This document shows positions 16,459 through 26,084 of a stretch of 64,000 nt of DNA, one piece after another. Position 1 is the stretch's first letter. Each line of letters opens with the position of its first letter. A model generated the notes under the pieces. The model was not told the origin of the DNA, ran no database searches, and saw only the letters and a program-made list of their open reading frames with translations. Made by a program: the position numbers and the translations under genes. Location of the stretch: contig CAKKRD010000003.1 in the NCBI GenBank assembly GCA_919902515.1, positions 1 through 64,000 on the forward strand, given 5' to 3'. This DNA comes from Nitrosomonadaceae bacterium. Lineage in GTDB: Bacteria > Pseudomonadota > Gammaproteobacteria > Burkholderiales > Nitrosomonadaceae.

Positions 16459-17424
16459 TTGTCCGTGGCAAATGTCATTTTCAGGTTGTTCCGTAACTGC
16501 TCTTCCAGGGTCAGAGGAGTATCCGCAATAAGACGTGGTGTTCTGGCGCTGCTGTTGGTATTTCCGCTGATCCCGTTTATGCCTGTCGGCATTGCCGGCG
16601 CCGCAGCAGACACCCCGCTTAGCCTGACCGATGATCGCGGGCGCAGCATGCATCTGGAGCATTTCGCCAGACGCATCATCTCGCTCTCTCCCAACATCAC
16701 TGAACTGGTGTACGCCGCCGGCGCTGGCGACAGGCTCGTGGGTGTCAGCAGCCAGAGTGATTATCCTGCAGCCGCCAAATCCGTTCCGGAAATTGGGGGG
16801 ATAGCCGGGCTCGATCTGGAGAGGATTGTTATGCTCAAACCCGATTTGGTGATTGCGTGGCGTAGCGGCAACGCCGTAGCAGATATCGACAAACTCGAAA
16901 AACTGGGCTTGCCTGTTTTTGTCACGGAAGCAACCAGACTGGAGGATATTCCGAGGTTATTGCGGCTGACCGGCCAGCTAGCGGCAACATCAACCCAAGC
17001 GGAATCGGCGGCACGCGCTTATGAAACGGAACTGCAACAGATCAAGCGAAGCTATGCTGGCCGACAGCGGGTCAGCGTGTTTCTGTTAATCTGGCATCAA
17101 CCGCTGATGACGGTGAACGGCAACCATATCATCAGCGACATCATCAACCTTTGTGGCGGCGTCAATATATTCGCTTCGGCGTCTTCCCTGGCGCCGGTGA
17201 TATCGGCAGAAAGCTTGCTGCAGGCCGATCCCCAGGTCATTATCAGCAGTGTATTGCCAGAACCCGAGGCGGGGGAGTTATGGCAGCAGTTCCCGCATAT
17301 TCGCGCAGTGAGAAATAAGCATTTATTTTTTGTCCACCCTGACCTGCTCCATCGACAGACGCCACGCATGTTGCAGGCAGTGAAAGTGGTCTGTGAGCAA
17401 CTGGACCGAGTCCGGTCAGGGTAA
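16459..17424 (+). CDS. Periplasmic substrate-binding protein, BtuF/cobalamin type
   Basis: This protein of up to 321 residues is a class III periplasmic binding protein for metal chelates, most like cobalamin-binding BtuF. Its features are RIISLSPNITELVYAAG, LDLERIVMLKPDLVIAW and the two-lobed layout joined by a long helix. An N-terminal hydrophobic segment ending near GIAGAAADTP is the likely signal peptide. The start is uncertain: TTG at 16459 and GTG at 16465 are possible, and there is no in-frame ATG near. No ABC permease or ATPase is adjacent, so its partners must be encoded elsewhere. Confidence 0.82.
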   Translation: MSVANVIFRLFRNCSSRVRGVSAIRRGVLALLLVFPLIPFMPVGIAGAAADTPLSLTDDRGRSMHLEHFARRIISLSPNITELVYAAGAGDRLVGVSSQSDYPAAAKSVPEIGGIAGLDLERIVMLKPDLVIAWRSGNAVADIDKLEKLGLPVFVTEATRLEDIPRLLRLTGQLAATSTQAESAARAYETELQQIKRSYAGRQRVSVFLLIWHQPLMTVNGNHIISDIINLCGGVNIFASASSLAPVISAESLLQADPQVIISSVLPEPEAGELWQQFPHIRAVRNKHLFFVHPDLLHRQTPRMLQAVKVVCEQLDRVRSG

Positions 17425-17550
17425 GATAAGACAATAATCTTATAATCTGAATGTTTCGGCCCTACGGTTTAGCTGGATTGAGCTACTCTGGTGGGAAAAT
17501 CTCCTTGGAAGAAAGCACGAATGCTTTAGAATAATCGCTGAATGAACTCA

Positions 17551-17605
17551 GGAACCTCTGGATAAAGCCACCATTGCGTCCGCGCGGGACTTATTCAGAG
17601 GCTCC
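17551..17605. repeat. GGAACC-family inverted repeat
   Basis: GGAACCTCTGGATAAAGCC (17551-17569) and the inverted copy GGACTTATTCAGAGGCTCC (17587-17605) match at 15 of 19 positions across a 17-bp centre. It lies 60 bp before ispH, within its probable leader or promoter region. Confidence 0.75.
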
Positions 17606-17664
17606 TTGGGCACCTGATTTACCCATACGTTGCTGATGGGTAACATTTTTATGGAGAATGACTA

Positions 17665-18606
17665 ATGATTAAAGTATTACTCGCAAATCCCAGAGGTTTC
17701 TGTGCTGGAGTGGATCGCGCCATCGAGATTGTCGAGCGGGCGCTGACCATGCATGGCGCGCCGATTTACGTACGCCACGAGGTGGTGCATAACCGTTTCG
17801 TGGTAGAGAATCTGGAGAAAAAGGGCGCAGTATTCGTCGAAAATCTCGACGAGGTGCCAAGTGGCAGCATCCTAATCTTCAGTGCTCACGGCGTTTCGCA
17901 TGAGGTGCGGCGTGAAGCTGACGCACGCAAATTCAAGGTGTTCGACGCCACCTGCCCACTGGTCACAAAGGTTCATATTGAAGTGGCGAAGATGCGCGCA
18001 CAAGGCAGGGAAGTCATCATGATCGGTCATCAAGGCCACCCGGAAGTGGAAGGCACCATGGGACAAGCTGAGGGAGACGGTCCGAGCATGTACCTGGTTG
18101 AAACGGAAGAAGATGTTGCCAACCTGCAAGTCAAGGATCCGAACCACTTGGCTTATGTCACTCAGACCACGCTGTCGGTGGATGATGCTACGCGAGTGAT
18201 CAAGGCCTTAAAAAAGCGCTTTCCAAAAATAACTGGACCAAAAAAAGATGATATTTGTTATGCCACGCAAAACCGCCAGGATGCGGTTAAGATGATGGTA
18301 AAGCAATGTGATCTGGTGATTGTGGTTGGCTCGCCCAACAGTTCCAATTCCAACCGTCTGTGTGAAGTGGCGCGCAATGCCGGCGTGGACGCATACATGA
18401 TAGACCGTGCCGAGCAATTGCAGGAAAAATGGCTGGAAGGAAAAACCCGCATTGGTATCACCGCCGGGGCTTCCGCACCGGAAGTGCTGGTGCAGGAAGT
18501 CATATCACGCCTGAAACAAATCGGCGCGGAGCAGGAGGGAGGCGTGTTGGTGGAGGAGCTTAGCGGCGTGGTTGAAGCGGTGGTATTTCCGCTGCCCAAA
18601 AGCTGA
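17665..18606 (+). CDS. ispH: 4-hydroxy-3-methylbut-2-enyl diphosphate reductase
   Basis: This 313-residue iron-sulfur enzyme makes isopentenyl and dimethylallyl diphosphate in the last step of the MEP pathway. The three cluster-binding cysteines are visible in [13 protein letters not shown] (Cys13), FDATCPLV and [11 protein letters not shown]. The substrate-binding SNSNRL motif and the EVRHEVVHN-like region (YVRHEVVHN) are present. The ATG follows GGAG at good spacing, despite two other ATGs just upstream. It converges on thiO with ten bases between stops. Confidence 0.96.
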   Translation: MIKVLLANPRGFCAGVDRAIEIVERALTMHGAPIYVRHEVVHNRFVVENLEKKGAVFVENLDEVPSGSILIFSAHGVSHEVRREADARKFKVFDATCPLVTKVHIEVAKMRAQGREVIMIGHQGHPEVEGTMGQAEGDGPSMYLVETEEDVANLQVKDPNHLAYVTQTTLSVDDATRVIKALKKRFPKITGPKKDDICYATQNRQDAVKMMVKQCDLVIVVGSPNSSNSNRLCEVARNAGVDAYMIDRAEQLQEKWLEGKTRIGITAGASAPEVLVQEVISRLKQIGAEQEGGVLVEELSGVVEAVVFPLPKS

Positions 18607-18616
18607 CCGGGGCGGC

Positions 18617-19717
18617 CTAAATCCCCCACCCCGCCCGGTAAGGCGCGACATCGAACGGTTGCGGCGTGCCGCTTATTTCGTTTATCAGGATTTCGGCACT
18701 GCCCGGAGCCATGGTTACGCCATAACGGAAATGCCCGCTGTTGATGTAAAGATTGTCCAGTTGCGGGTGCCGTCCGATGGCGGGGATGTTGCGCGGTGAC
18801 GCGGGACGCAGCCCAGCCCAGTGCTGCACCAGCGGCATGCTAGCCAATGCTGGCAATAGCCTTTGCGCCCGTTCGAATAAGTCGTCGCGCGCTGCAATAG
18901 TGGTCTGCTTATCAAAACCAACATCTTCCAGCGTGCTGCCAACCAGCAGGTGCCCATCGCTGCGGGAAATCAAGTACAAGTCACCCTGTAACAGGATGAA
19001 GCGCAGCGGTGCTGCAGCAAATCTGAACAACAGCATCTGTCCGCGCGCCGGTTTGATCTCCAGGTTGAGGGCGTGTCGCCCTAGTACTTGCTTGCTCCAC
19101 GCCCCGGCGGTGACGATGTATCCCTGTGCACTGAACGTGCCGCACGCGGTGGCGAGGGCTTGCACTTGACCGCTCCCGGCTACAATGTCGTGCACGGCGC
19201 ACCGCTCGATAATGTGCCCGCCGAGTGCTTCCACCCGCTTGCGCAGCGCGCGCAACAGGCGCGGATTGCGCACCTGCGCCACTTCCGGCAACAGCAGCGC
19301 ATCACTTTCTTCCCTGGCTTCTTTTCCCGCTGTGGGAGTGGCAAGCACAGCGGCGCGAGAAGCTCTTTCCGCCTTGACCCCATGCGTCGCGCACCATTGC
19401 TGTGCAGCGTGTGCATCAAACGGCGGCAGCACCAGCATCCCGCTCATCTCATATTCCGGATCAATCCCGCTCGCCATGTGCAGGTTGTCTGCCCAAGCGG
19501 CGAACAAGGCTGCGCTATAGCTGGTCAGGCGTGTCACTTCATCCGGATAGTCCCACGGGCACAATGGCGACAGAATGCCCCCACCCGCCCAGGATGATTC
19601 CTGTCCCACTTCACCGCGCTCCAGTATGGTTACCGCTGCACCTTGCGCCAGCAATCGCTCTGCCGTGGCCAGGCCGATGATGCCTGCACCGATCACAATA
19701 AAATCCTGGTTCTTCAT
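18617..19717 (-). CDS. thiO: Glycine oxidase ThiO-like FAD enzyme
   Basis: This roughly 366-residue DAO-family flavoenzyme likely oxidises glycine to the imine needed for the thiazole of thiamine. The FAD-binding DFIVIGAGIIGLATAERLL opens the protein. SSWAGGGILSPLCPWDYP is the ThiO-type active region and GLRPASPRNIPAIGRHP the C-terminal FAD motif. An upstream ATG at 19780 would add 21 residues before the nucleotide-binding strand; the ATG at 19717 puts the Rossmann strand at residue 6, as usual. No other thiamine gene is adjacent, so a related amino-acid oxidase role is possible. Confidence 0.87.
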   Translation of the reverse strand: MKNQDFIVIGAGIIGLATAERLLAQGAAVTILERGEVGQESSWAGGGILSPLCPWDYPDEVTRLTSYSAALFAAWADNLHMASGIDPEYEMSGMLVLPPFDAHAAQQWCATHGVKAERASRAAVLATPTAGKEAREESDALLLPEVAQVRNPRLLRALRKRVEALGGHIIERCAVHDIVAGSGQVQALATACGTFSAQGYIVTAGAWSKQVLGRHALNLEIKPARGQMLLFRFAAAPLRFILLQGDLYLISRSDGHLLVGSTLEDVGFDKQTTIAARDDLFERAQRLLPALASMPLVQHWAGLRPASPRNIPAIGRHPQLDNLYINSGHFRYGVTMAPGSAEILINEISGTPQPFDVAPYRAGWGI

Positions 19718-20086
19718 TCCGTTTCTGCCATTCATGCCAATAAATCCGCCGGTTATCGGGCGAGTCTGGCGGTTTGCCAAGTGTATCGCCTATATCCATA
19801 TAAACGTGAGAAAAAAGCATCATCCTAAATCCGGCGTCTGCATACCTGCCCCGGGTTAACCTCGCTACTCGCGACTGCACCGAGCCCTCGCAACCTCATC
19901 GATTTGTACCCCTCCGGTTCCTGGTCTATAAAAAATCAATCGCCATTAAATAGAGGGTGATGGTCTTTTCTTGCTGCTGGCGGGATGTCGTGATACCGGC
20001 ATTCCGTCTTTCTGTATTTCGGAAAAAGCCACGCGTTGTTGACATAACCGCAGTGGATTGACTCAACAGGGGCTGCAATCAGAACC
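19718..20086. other. Gene-free stretch, divergent promoter region
   Basis: This gap separates the divergent thiO and fimT-like genes and must hold both promoters. A TTGACA at 20038-20043 is a possible -35 box for the pseudopilin gene, but there is no matching -10. No repeat, RNA gene or frame of note was seen. Confidence 0.4.
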
Positions 20087-20653
20087 ATGGCCATGTTTCG
20101 TGACAGGCGCGCTTTGCCCGGTCGGGGTTTTGCCTTGACCGAGTTGATGGCGACACTGTCCGTATCGGCCGTTTTGCTGGCTGTCAGTGTGCCCGTCTTC
20201 AACCAAGCGATGGTCAGCAACCGTCTGACCGCTTATGCCAACGATATGTTCGCCACCCTGGCCCTCGCTCGATCGGAAGCCATCAAGCGCAACCGGCGGG
20301 TGGTGCTCTGCAAGAGCTCGGATGACGGGCAGACCTGCGCCGGTATGGGTGGCTGGGAGCAGGGCTGGATAGTGTTCGTTGACTTGGACAATAATGCGAG
20401 CCGGGCCGCCAGTGAATTGATAGTGCACAAAATGCCCGCTTTGCCAAATGGCTATGCTCTGAACGGAAACACCAGCATCAGCAGTTATGTTTCGTATGAT
20501 CCGCAGGGCATGACCAAGCTGGCCAGCGGTGCTTTTCAGGCGGGCACTTTTACGCTTTGTCCCCCTGCGCCCGCAGCATCCGGTCATGGGCGAAAAATCG
20601 TGATCAGTGCCAGTGGCCGCTCACGCGTATCCAAGATTACCAGCTGTGCATAA
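20087..20653 (+). CDS. FimT/GspH-type minor pseudopilin
   Basis: This 188-residue type IV pilin-like protein has a prepilin peptidase site PGRG/FALTELM after a 14-residue basic leader. It continues with a hydrophobic alpha-helix of about 20 residues and the GspH/FimT C-terminal domain (RSEAIKRNRRVVLCKS, GWIVFVD, and a cysteine-ended ITSCA tail). Such minor pilins prime the assembly of type IV pili. Uniquely for the window it stands apart from the main pilin at 45234 and has no other minor pilin gene beside it. Confidence 0.88.
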   Translation: MAMFRDRRALPGRGFALTELMATLSVSAVLLAVSVPVFNQAMVSNRLTAYANDMFATLALARSEAIKRNRRVVLCKSSDDGQTCAGMGGWEQGWIVFVDLDNNASRAASELIVHKMPALPNGYALNGNTSISSYVSYDPQGMTKLASGAFQAGTFTLCPPAPAASGHGRKIVISASGRSRVSKITSCA

Positions 20654-20751
20654 AGCTGCCATCACTTGTTGCGCTCATAATATTTATCCCGCTTTATCCG
20701 CAGGATGCGGGGTGGTAACATTGCATTACTTCAACACGGAGCGCGGGCATC

Positions 20752-21477
20752 ATGGCTGGTCACAGCAAGTGGGCTAATATCAAGCACAAGAAAGCCGCGA
20801 CGGACGCCAAGCGCGGCAAGATTTTCACCCGGCTCATCAAGGAGATTACTGTTGCCGCACGGCTCGGCGGCGGGGATTCCGCCAGCAATCCGCGCTTGCG
20901 CCTGGCCATCGACAAGGCCTACGAGCAGAACATGCCCAAGGACAATGTCGAGCGGGCAGTCAAGCGTGGCAGCGGCGAACTGGACGGCGTGAATTACGAA
21001 GAAGTGCGTTATGAGGGCTACGGTATTGCCGGTGCAGCCGTACTGGTCGATTGCATGACTGACAACCGCGTGCGTACGGTAGCCGATGTGCGCCACGCTT
21101 TCACCAAGTACGGCGGCAACCTCGGCACTGACGGTTCGGTTGCATTCCTGTTCAAACATTGCGGCCAGATGTTTTTTGCTCCCGGCACCAACGAGGACAA
21201 GCTAATGGAGGCGGCACTGGAGGCAGGTGCCGAGGATGTGATCAGCAACGACGATGACAGCATCGAAGTAATCACCGCGCCGTATGAGTTATCCACCGTC
21301 AAGGCAGCGCTGGAGAAAGCCGGTTTCAAGGCAGAGCACGCCGAAGTGACGATGAAACCTGAAAATGAGATTGTATTGACCGGCGATGATGCGGTGAAAA
21401 TGCAAAAGCTGCTGGATGCACTGGAGAATATCGACGACGTACAAGAGGTTTATACGACGGCAGTGATTGATGGATAA
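20752..21477 (+). CDS. yebC: YebC/PmpR family DNA-binding regulator
   Basis: This 241-residue protein has the three-domain YebC fold, beginning [23 protein letters not shown] and continuing with the central [20 protein letters not shown] and [21 protein letters not shown] segments. Family members act as transcription regulators, and recent work links them to translation through proline-rich stretches. The gene comes directly before ruvC, an arrangement kept in many proteobacteria. An ACGGAG-like site precedes the ATG. Confidence 0.95.
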   Translation: MAGHSKWANIKHKKAATDAKRGKIFTRLIKEITVAARLGGGDSASNPRLRLAIDKAYEQNMPKDNVERAVKRGSGELDGVNYEEVRYEGYGIAGAAVLVDCMTDNRVRTVADVRHAFTKYGGNLGTDGSVAFLFKHCGQMFFAPGTNEDKLMEAALEAGAEDVISNDDDSIEVITAPYELSTVKAALEKAGFKAEHAEVTMKPENEIVLTGDDAVKMQKLLDALENIDDVQEVYTTAVIDG

Positions 21478-21495
21478 TCTCCGGCAGGTGACAAA

Positions 21496-22014
21496 ATCCG
21501 TATCCTTGGCATAGACCCCGGCTTGCGCATCACCGGTTTCGGGGTCATCGATAAAACCGGCAGCAGTCTGGCTTACATCAGCAGCGGCTGTATCAAGACA
21601 CCGGATGGCGAATTGCCGCTGCGCCTGAAATCCATCATGGATCATCTCAATGAAGTCATCGCTCAACATCGCCCCGATCAAGTCGCAGTCGAGCAAGTGT
21701 TCGTCAACGTCAATCCCAAATCTACACTGATGCTCGGACAGGCGCGCGGTGCGGCGATTTGCGCGGCGGTGCTGAACAATCTTGTCGTCGCCGAATACAC
21801 TGCGCTGCAGGTCAAGCAAGCGGTAGTCGGTAACGGCCATGCAAAAAAAGAACAGGTGCAGGAAATGGTGAAGCGTTTGCTGAAACTTGCTGGCAGTCCC
21901 AGTGCGGATGCGGCAGATGCGCTTGCCTGCGCCATTTGCCATGCACATGGCGGGCAAGGACTGGGTGGAATTTCAACAGCGGGTTATCGCATGAAGCGGG
22001 GGCGGTTGGTATGA
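21496..22014 (+). CDS. ruvC: Holliday junction resolvase RuvC, start codon disrupted
   Basis: RuvC cuts four-way junctions in complex with RuvAB. The reading frame [17 protein letters not shown] through the C-terminus shows all four catalytic acids: Asp in GIDPG, Glu in VAVEQVFVN, and two Asp in [10 protein letters not shown]. The frame has no ATG, GTG or TTG before GIDPG. The first candidate, TTG at 21523, would remove the essential first Asp. A GTG at 21488 would give [12 protein letters not shown] if the run AAAA at 21493-21496 had one more A. So this is a one-base deletion, an assembly error or rare ATC initiation. It overlaps ruvA by four bases. Confidence 0.88.
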   Translation: MRILGIDPGLRITGFGVIDKTGSSLAYISSGCIKTPDGELPLRLKSIMDHLNEVIAQHRPDQVAVEQVFVNVNPKSTLMLGQARGAAICAAVLNNLVVAEYTALQVKQAVVGNGHAKKEQVQEMVKRLLKLAGSPSADAADALACAICHAHGGQGLGGISTAGYRMKRGRLV

Positions 22015-22604
22015 TCGGCAGGATAACGGGACTGTTGCTGGAAAAGCATCCACCGCTGGTGCTGGTTGATGTGCAAGGTGTCGGTTATGAAATCGACGTG
22101 CCCATGAGCACGTTTTATCAGCTACCCGTCATCGGTGCGCAAGTCATACTCCACACCCATCTGGTGGTGCGCGAAGATATACACCTGCTGTTCGGCTTTG
22201 GCACCGAAGCCGAGCGGCAGGCTTTCCGCCAGCTCGTGAAAATTTCCGGCGTGGGTGCAAGAACTGCATTGGCTGTGCTGTCGGGCCTGAGCGTGGCTGA
22301 CCTGCATCAGGCAGTGGCGACCCAGGACAGTGGCCGGCTCATCAAAACCCCCGGTATCGGCAAGAAAACTGCCGAACGTCTGCTGCTGGAGTTGCGTGAC
22401 AAGCTCGATTCCGGTTTGGCTGGTACCACCGGTGCAACGGGTGTTGCGCTTTCTTCGAGAAGCGACAGCGACATACTCAATGCACTGTTGTCGCTGGGTT
22501 ATAATGACCGCGAAGCCAATTGGGCGATCAAGCAATTACCTGCCGGCGCTGCCGTGTCCGATGGCATACGGCAGGCCTTGAAACTTCTGTCAAAAGAAAA
22601 GTAG
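22011..22604 (+). CDS. ruvA: Holliday junction branch migration protein RuvA
   Basis: This 197-residue protein binds Holliday junctions as a tetramer and loads the RuvB motor. It begins [15 protein letters not shown], with the OB-fold domain in residues 1-65. The helix-hairpin-helix motifs follow ([18 protein letters not shown] and [18 protein letters not shown]), then a flexible linker and the C-terminal RuvB-binding domain ([19 protein letters not shown]). The ATG overlaps the ruvC stop as ATGA, showing translational coupling. Confidence 0.96.
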   Translation: MIGRITGLLLEKHPPLVLVDVQGVGYEIDVPMSTFYQLPVIGAQVILHTHLVVREDIHLLFGFGTEAERQAFRQLVKISGVGARTALAVLSGLSVADLHQAVATQDSGRLIKTPGIGKKTAERLLLELRDKLDSGLAGTTGATGVALSSRSDSDILNALLSLGYNDREANWAIKQLPAGAAVSDGIRQALKLLSKEK

Positions 22605-22677
22605 TGCAGATAGCTTGCCCGCACCTTTATGAAAACCTGCTTGCCTGTCAAACGGGCGAATCATCTACGCCATATGA

Positions 22678-23718
22678 ATGATTGAGACTGATCGATTGAT
22701 CGCCGCCGCGCCGGCGTCTACCCAGGAAGAAGATCTGGAGCGGGCGCTACGCCCCAAGTTTCTGGACGAATATGTTGGCCAGGAAAAAGTTCGCGGACAA
22801 TTGCAGATTTTCATCGAAGCGGCACGGCGGCGCAAGGAAGCGCTCGATCACGTCCTGCTGTTTGGCCCACCCGGATTAGGCAAAACCACGCTCGCCCACA
22901 TTATTGCCAGGGAGATGGGCGTGAGTTTGCGCCACACCTCCGGCCCGGTGCTGGAGCGCCCCGGTGATTTGGCGGCGCTGCTGACCAATCTCGAACCCAA
23001 TGATGTCCTGTTCATCGATGAAATCCACCGGCTTTCGCCGGTAGTGGAAGAAATTCTCTACCCGGCGCTGGAGGATTACCAGCTCGACATTATGATCGGT
23101 GAAGGCCCCGCCGCGCGTTCGGTCAAACTCGATTTGCCGCCGTTTACGCTGGTGGGCGCCACTACCCGCGCCGGCATGCTGACCAACCCGCTACGCGACC
23201 GCTTCGGCATCATTTCGCGGCTGGAGTTTTATTCGGTAGAAGAGCTGACCCGCATTGTCACGCGTTCAGCCGGATTGCTCAACGTGGAAATTTCTCCCGA
23301 CGGGGCGATAGAAATCGCCCGCCGTTCGCGTGGCACACCGCGCATCGTCAACCGCTTGCTGCGGCGGGTGCGCGATTTTGCCGAAGTCAAAGCCGAAGGC
23401 CATATCACCCGACCGGTGGCGGATGCGGCGCTGATCATGCTGGATGTGGATATTGCCGGACTTGACGTAATGGACAGAAAGCTGCTGCTGGCGGTGATGG
23501 AAAAATTCGGCGGCGGTCCGGTGGGAGTAGATAATCTCGCCGCCGCCATCAGCGAAGAGCGCGGTACCATCGAGGATGTGCTGGAGCCCTACCTGATCCA
23601 GCAGGGTTACATGAAGCGCACCCCGCGCGGGCGCATGGCCACGGTCATCGCTTACCAGCATTTCAGCATGGCATTACCGAAGAACGGGTTGAGCGGAGAG
23701 TTGTGGGATGGGGAATGA
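22678..23718 (+). CDS. ruvB: Holliday junction branch migration ATPase RuvB
   Basis: This 346-residue AAA+ motor drives branch migration together with RuvA. Walker A is [15 protein letters not shown] and Walker B is [11 protein letters not shown]. The sensor and arginine-finger region [18 protein letters not shown] and the winged-helix C-terminal domain ([24 protein letters not shown]) are intact. It lies 73 bp after ruvA and leads into the ybgC-tol genes with only a 15-bp gap, so read-through into the Tol-Pal operon is likely. Confidence 0.97.
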   Translation: MIETDRLIAAAPASTQEEDLERALRPKFLDEYVGQEKVRGQLQIFIEAARRRKEALDHVLLFGPPGLGKTTLAHIIAREMGVSLRHTSGPVLERPGDLAALLTNLEPNDVLFIDEIHRLSPVVEEILYPALEDYQLDIMIGEGPAARSVKLDLPPFTLVGATTRAGMLTNPLRDRFGIISRLEFYSVEELTRIVTRSAGLLNVEISPDGAIEIARRSRGTPRIVNRLLRRVRDFAEVKAEGHITRPVADAALIMLDVDIAGLDVMDRKLLLAVMEKFGGGPVGVDNLAAAISEERGTIEDVLEPYLIQQGYMKRTPRGRMATVIAYQHFSMALPKNGLSGELWDGE

Positions 23719-23733
23719 AGGCTGTACCAATCG

Positions 23734-24186
23734 ATGAACGCTGAACTCGATACTCAGATTAGCGCCGGACACTTGGTTCCGGCTACCGCTTTCTCCCTTC
23801 CGCTACGCGTGTATTATCAGGATACAGACGCGGGCGGAGTGGTTTATCATTCGACTTATCTCGATTTCATGGAGCGCGCCCGTTACGAATGGCTGCGGGA
23901 ACTGGGATTTGATATTCACTCGTTGGTGCAGGTACACAAGGCAATTTTTATGATACGTTCGCTCAACATTGAATATTTCAAGCCAGCATTGCTGGACGAT
24001 TTATTGCATGTGAGCGTGCAAGTAACGGCAGTGGGCAGAAGCCGCTTGACACTCTGCCAACAAGTATTGCGCGGCCAGGCCGTGCTGGCTGACGCTGCCG
24101 TTAATGCGGTGTGTGTGGGTGTCGATACTCTCAAGCCAGTGAGCGTGCCAGCGCCACTGCGTCACAAACTTGGAAAACTCTTATGA
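23734..24186 (+). CDS. ybgC: Tol-Pal-associated acyl-CoA thioesterase YbgC
   Basis: This 150-residue hotdog thioesterase is the usual first gene of tol-pal operons. The active-site motif YYQDTDAGGVVYHSTYLDFMERARYEWL (residues 28-55) contains the catalytic Asp and the conserved Tyr and His. It hydrolyses short acyl-CoA or acyl-ACP and is thought to connect phospholipid metabolism with the Tol system. Its stop overlaps the tolQ start as ATGA. Confidence 0.94.
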   Translation: MNAELDTQISAGHLVPATAFSLPLRVYYQDTDAGGVVYHSTYLDFMERARYEWLRELGFDIHSLVQVHKAIFMIRSLNIEYFKPALLDDLLHVSVQVTAVGRSRLTLCQQVLRGQAVLADAAVNAVCVGVDTLKPVSVPAPLRHKLGKLL

Positions 24187-24866
24187 ACGCATCGGTTACA
24201 CAAGACATGTCTCTTTTTCATCTCATCGGCAGTGCCAGTTTGCCGGTACAACTGGTGATGGTGCTGCTGTTGCTGACTTCATTTATGTCGTGGTGGTTCA
24301 TTTTCCGCAAGATGTTCACCATCCGGCTGGCGGTGAAGCAGAGTGATGAATTTGAGGATATTTTCTGGAAAGGTCCGGATCTAAACAAGCTCTATCAAAG
24401 TGCCAGTGACGCGCGCCACCCGGCAGGCAGCATGGAACGGATTTTTGAGGCGGGTTTCCGCGAGTTCGTCAAGAACAAGCGCCAGCCGGGGATGGATATC
24501 AGTACGGTGATGGATGGCACACGCCGGGCAATGCGCGCCACTTACCAACGGGAAATGGATAGCCTTGAATCACACTTGTCTTTTCTGGCGACAGTGGGGT
24601 CAGTGAGTCCTTACGTTGGCCTGTTCGGCACGGTTTGGGGAATCATGAATTCTTTCCGTGGGTTGTCCAATGTTACCCAGGCTACCATCGCCCATGTTGC
24701 GCCCGGTATTGCCGAGGCGCTGATCGCGACCGCGATGGGATTGTTTGCTGCAATTCCCGCAGTCATTGCTTACAACCGCTACGCGCACGATGTCGACCGG
24801 CTGGCAACTCGTTTTGAGAGTTTCATGGAAGAGTTGTCCAATGTATTGCAGCGGCAAGCGACCTGA
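24183..24866 (+). CDS. tolQ: Tol-Pal system proton channel subunit TolQ
   Basis: This 227-residue inner-membrane protein of the MotA/TolQ/ExbB family forms the proton channel with TolR that energises TolA. There are three membrane segments: one near residues 17-37 (LPVQLVMVLLLLTSF) and two in the second half, in VSPYVGLFGTVWGIMNSF and IAEALIATAMGLFAAIPAVI. The ATG at 24183 is used because it overlaps the ybgC stop; the longer open frame runs into ybgC. Confidence 0.95.
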   Translation: MNASVTQDMSLFHLIGSASLPVQLVMVLLLLTSFMSWWFIFRKMFTIRLAVKQSDEFEDIFWKGPDLNKLYQSASDARHPAGSMERIFEAGFREFVKNKRQPGMDISTVMDGTRRAMRATYQREMDSLESHLSFLATVGSVSPYVGLFGTVWGIMNSFRGLSNVTQATIAHVAPGIAEALIATAMGLFAAIPAVIAYNRYAHDVDRLATRFESFMEELSNVLQRQAT

Positions 24867-24893
24867 TGAAGGTGACTTTATGGAGCGGGTGTC

Positions 24894-25310
24894 ATGACTG
24901 AACGCCGCACCAGGCGCCGGCAGATGAACGAGATCAACGTCGTACCGTACATCGACGTAATGCTGGTATTGCTGGTGATTTTCATGATTACGGCACCGCT
25001 CATCAGTCCCGGCCAGGTCGAATTGCCGCAGATCGGTAAATCCATGACACCACCAGTGGCGCCGCTGGAAGTGATCATCAAGGCCGATGGCAGTCTGACA
25101 CTGCATGATCGCGACAAGGCGGGTACCGAACAGACCATCAGCCGCACCCAACTGGTCGAGGCAATCAAGCAGAAGCAGGCAGAAAACGCTGAGCAACCGG
25201 TGGTGATCGCTGCTGACAAAAGTGTACGTTACGAAGAAGTGATGAACGTGATGGATATTCTGCAACAGCAGCAAGTAAAAAAAGTCGGGCTACTAGCCAG
25301 ATCGAAATGA
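24894..25310 (+). CDS. tolR: Tol-Pal system protein TolR
   Basis: This 138-residue protein has one N-terminal membrane helix (NVVPYIDVMLVLLVIFMITAP) whose conserved Asp takes part in proton translocation. A periplasmic ExbD/TolR domain follows and is rich in Gln and Lys. It partners TolQ to drive TolA. Its end overlaps the tolA start by four bases. Confidence 0.95.
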   Translation: MTERRTRRRQMNEINVVPYIDVMLVLLVIFMITAPLISPGQVELPQIGKSMTPPVAPLEVIIKADGSLTLHDRDKAGTEQTISRTQLVEAIKQKQAENAEQPVVIAADKSVRYEEVMNVMDILQQQQVKKVGLLARSK

Positions 25311-26041
25311 GTGCGCTGGCATTGCGAGACTCCGCGCACCCTGAACCGGGATTATTGCCGGCAGGAGTACTGGCGCTGCTGGTGCATGTAGCTTTTTTTG
25401 TCTTCATGATTTTCGGGCTCAGTTGGAAAAGCTATCCACCCGAAGGCATGGTAGTAGATTTGTGGAGCAGTTTGCCCGAGCCGGCTCCGCCGCCTGCCAG
25501 AGCAAGGCCCTTGCCACCCAAGCCGGCCCCATCGCCCCCTGAGGTAAAGCCGCTGCCGCCGAAGCCGGAGACGCCACCACCCACAAAGCCGGATATCGCG
25601 CTCAAGGAAAAGGTTGAGCCTCCCAAACCGATTGAGAAAAAACAGCTAGCGCCGGAAGAGAAAAAGCCAAAGGTAGCTGATGATCTGGAACAGTTGGTGC
25701 GAGATCAGGAAGCGCTTGAAAAACAGCGGGCACAGCAGGCGGCGCAATCCCGGGCGCTGGACGTAATCGCCGAATACAAGGCAAAAATCATGGCCAAAAT
25801 CAGGAGCCGTATTGTCTTGCCGCCCAATATACCGGATGATTCGGTGGCGGAACTTGATGTCACCTTGCTGCCAGGCGGCGACATTCTTAATGTGAGATTG
25901 CGGAAGAGCAGCGGGTATGCCGCGTTTGACAGCGCCGTGGAGCGTGCCATTTATCTGGCCAAGCCGCTGCCGCTGCCACCCGACCCTGCCTTGTTCCCTA
26001 AATTTCGCGATTTGAGTCTCAAGGTGCATTATCGCGAATGA
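25307..26041 (+). CDS. tolA: Tol-Pal energy transducer TolA
   Basis: This 244-residue protein spans the periplasm and links TolQR to Pal and TolB. One membrane anchor (residues 18-38) is followed by a Pro-rich segment with repeated PPKP units (about 55-110), a short charged helical stretch (EQLVRDQEALEKQRAQQAAQ), and a C-terminal TonB/TolA domain (SRIVLPPNIP through LSLKVHYRE). It is shorter than E. coli TolA, mainly in the central helix, and Pro-Lys repeats replace the long Ala-Lys coiled region. Confidence 0.92.
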   Translation: MSALALRDSAHPEPGLLPAGVLALLVHVAFFVFMIFGLSWKSYPPEGMVVDLWSSLPEPAPPPARARPLPPKPAPSPPEVKPLPPKPETPPPTKPDIALKEKVEPPKPIEKKQLAPEEKKPKVADDLEQLVRDQEALEKQRAQQAAQSRALDVIAEYKAKIMAKIRSRIVLPPNIPDDSVAELDVTLLPGGDILNVRLRKSSGYAAFDSAVERAIYLAKPLPLPPDPALFPKFRDLSLKVHYRE

Positions 26042-26084
26042 CTGGTAAAACTTACGGTATTGTCCGATATAACTGGCTAACACA

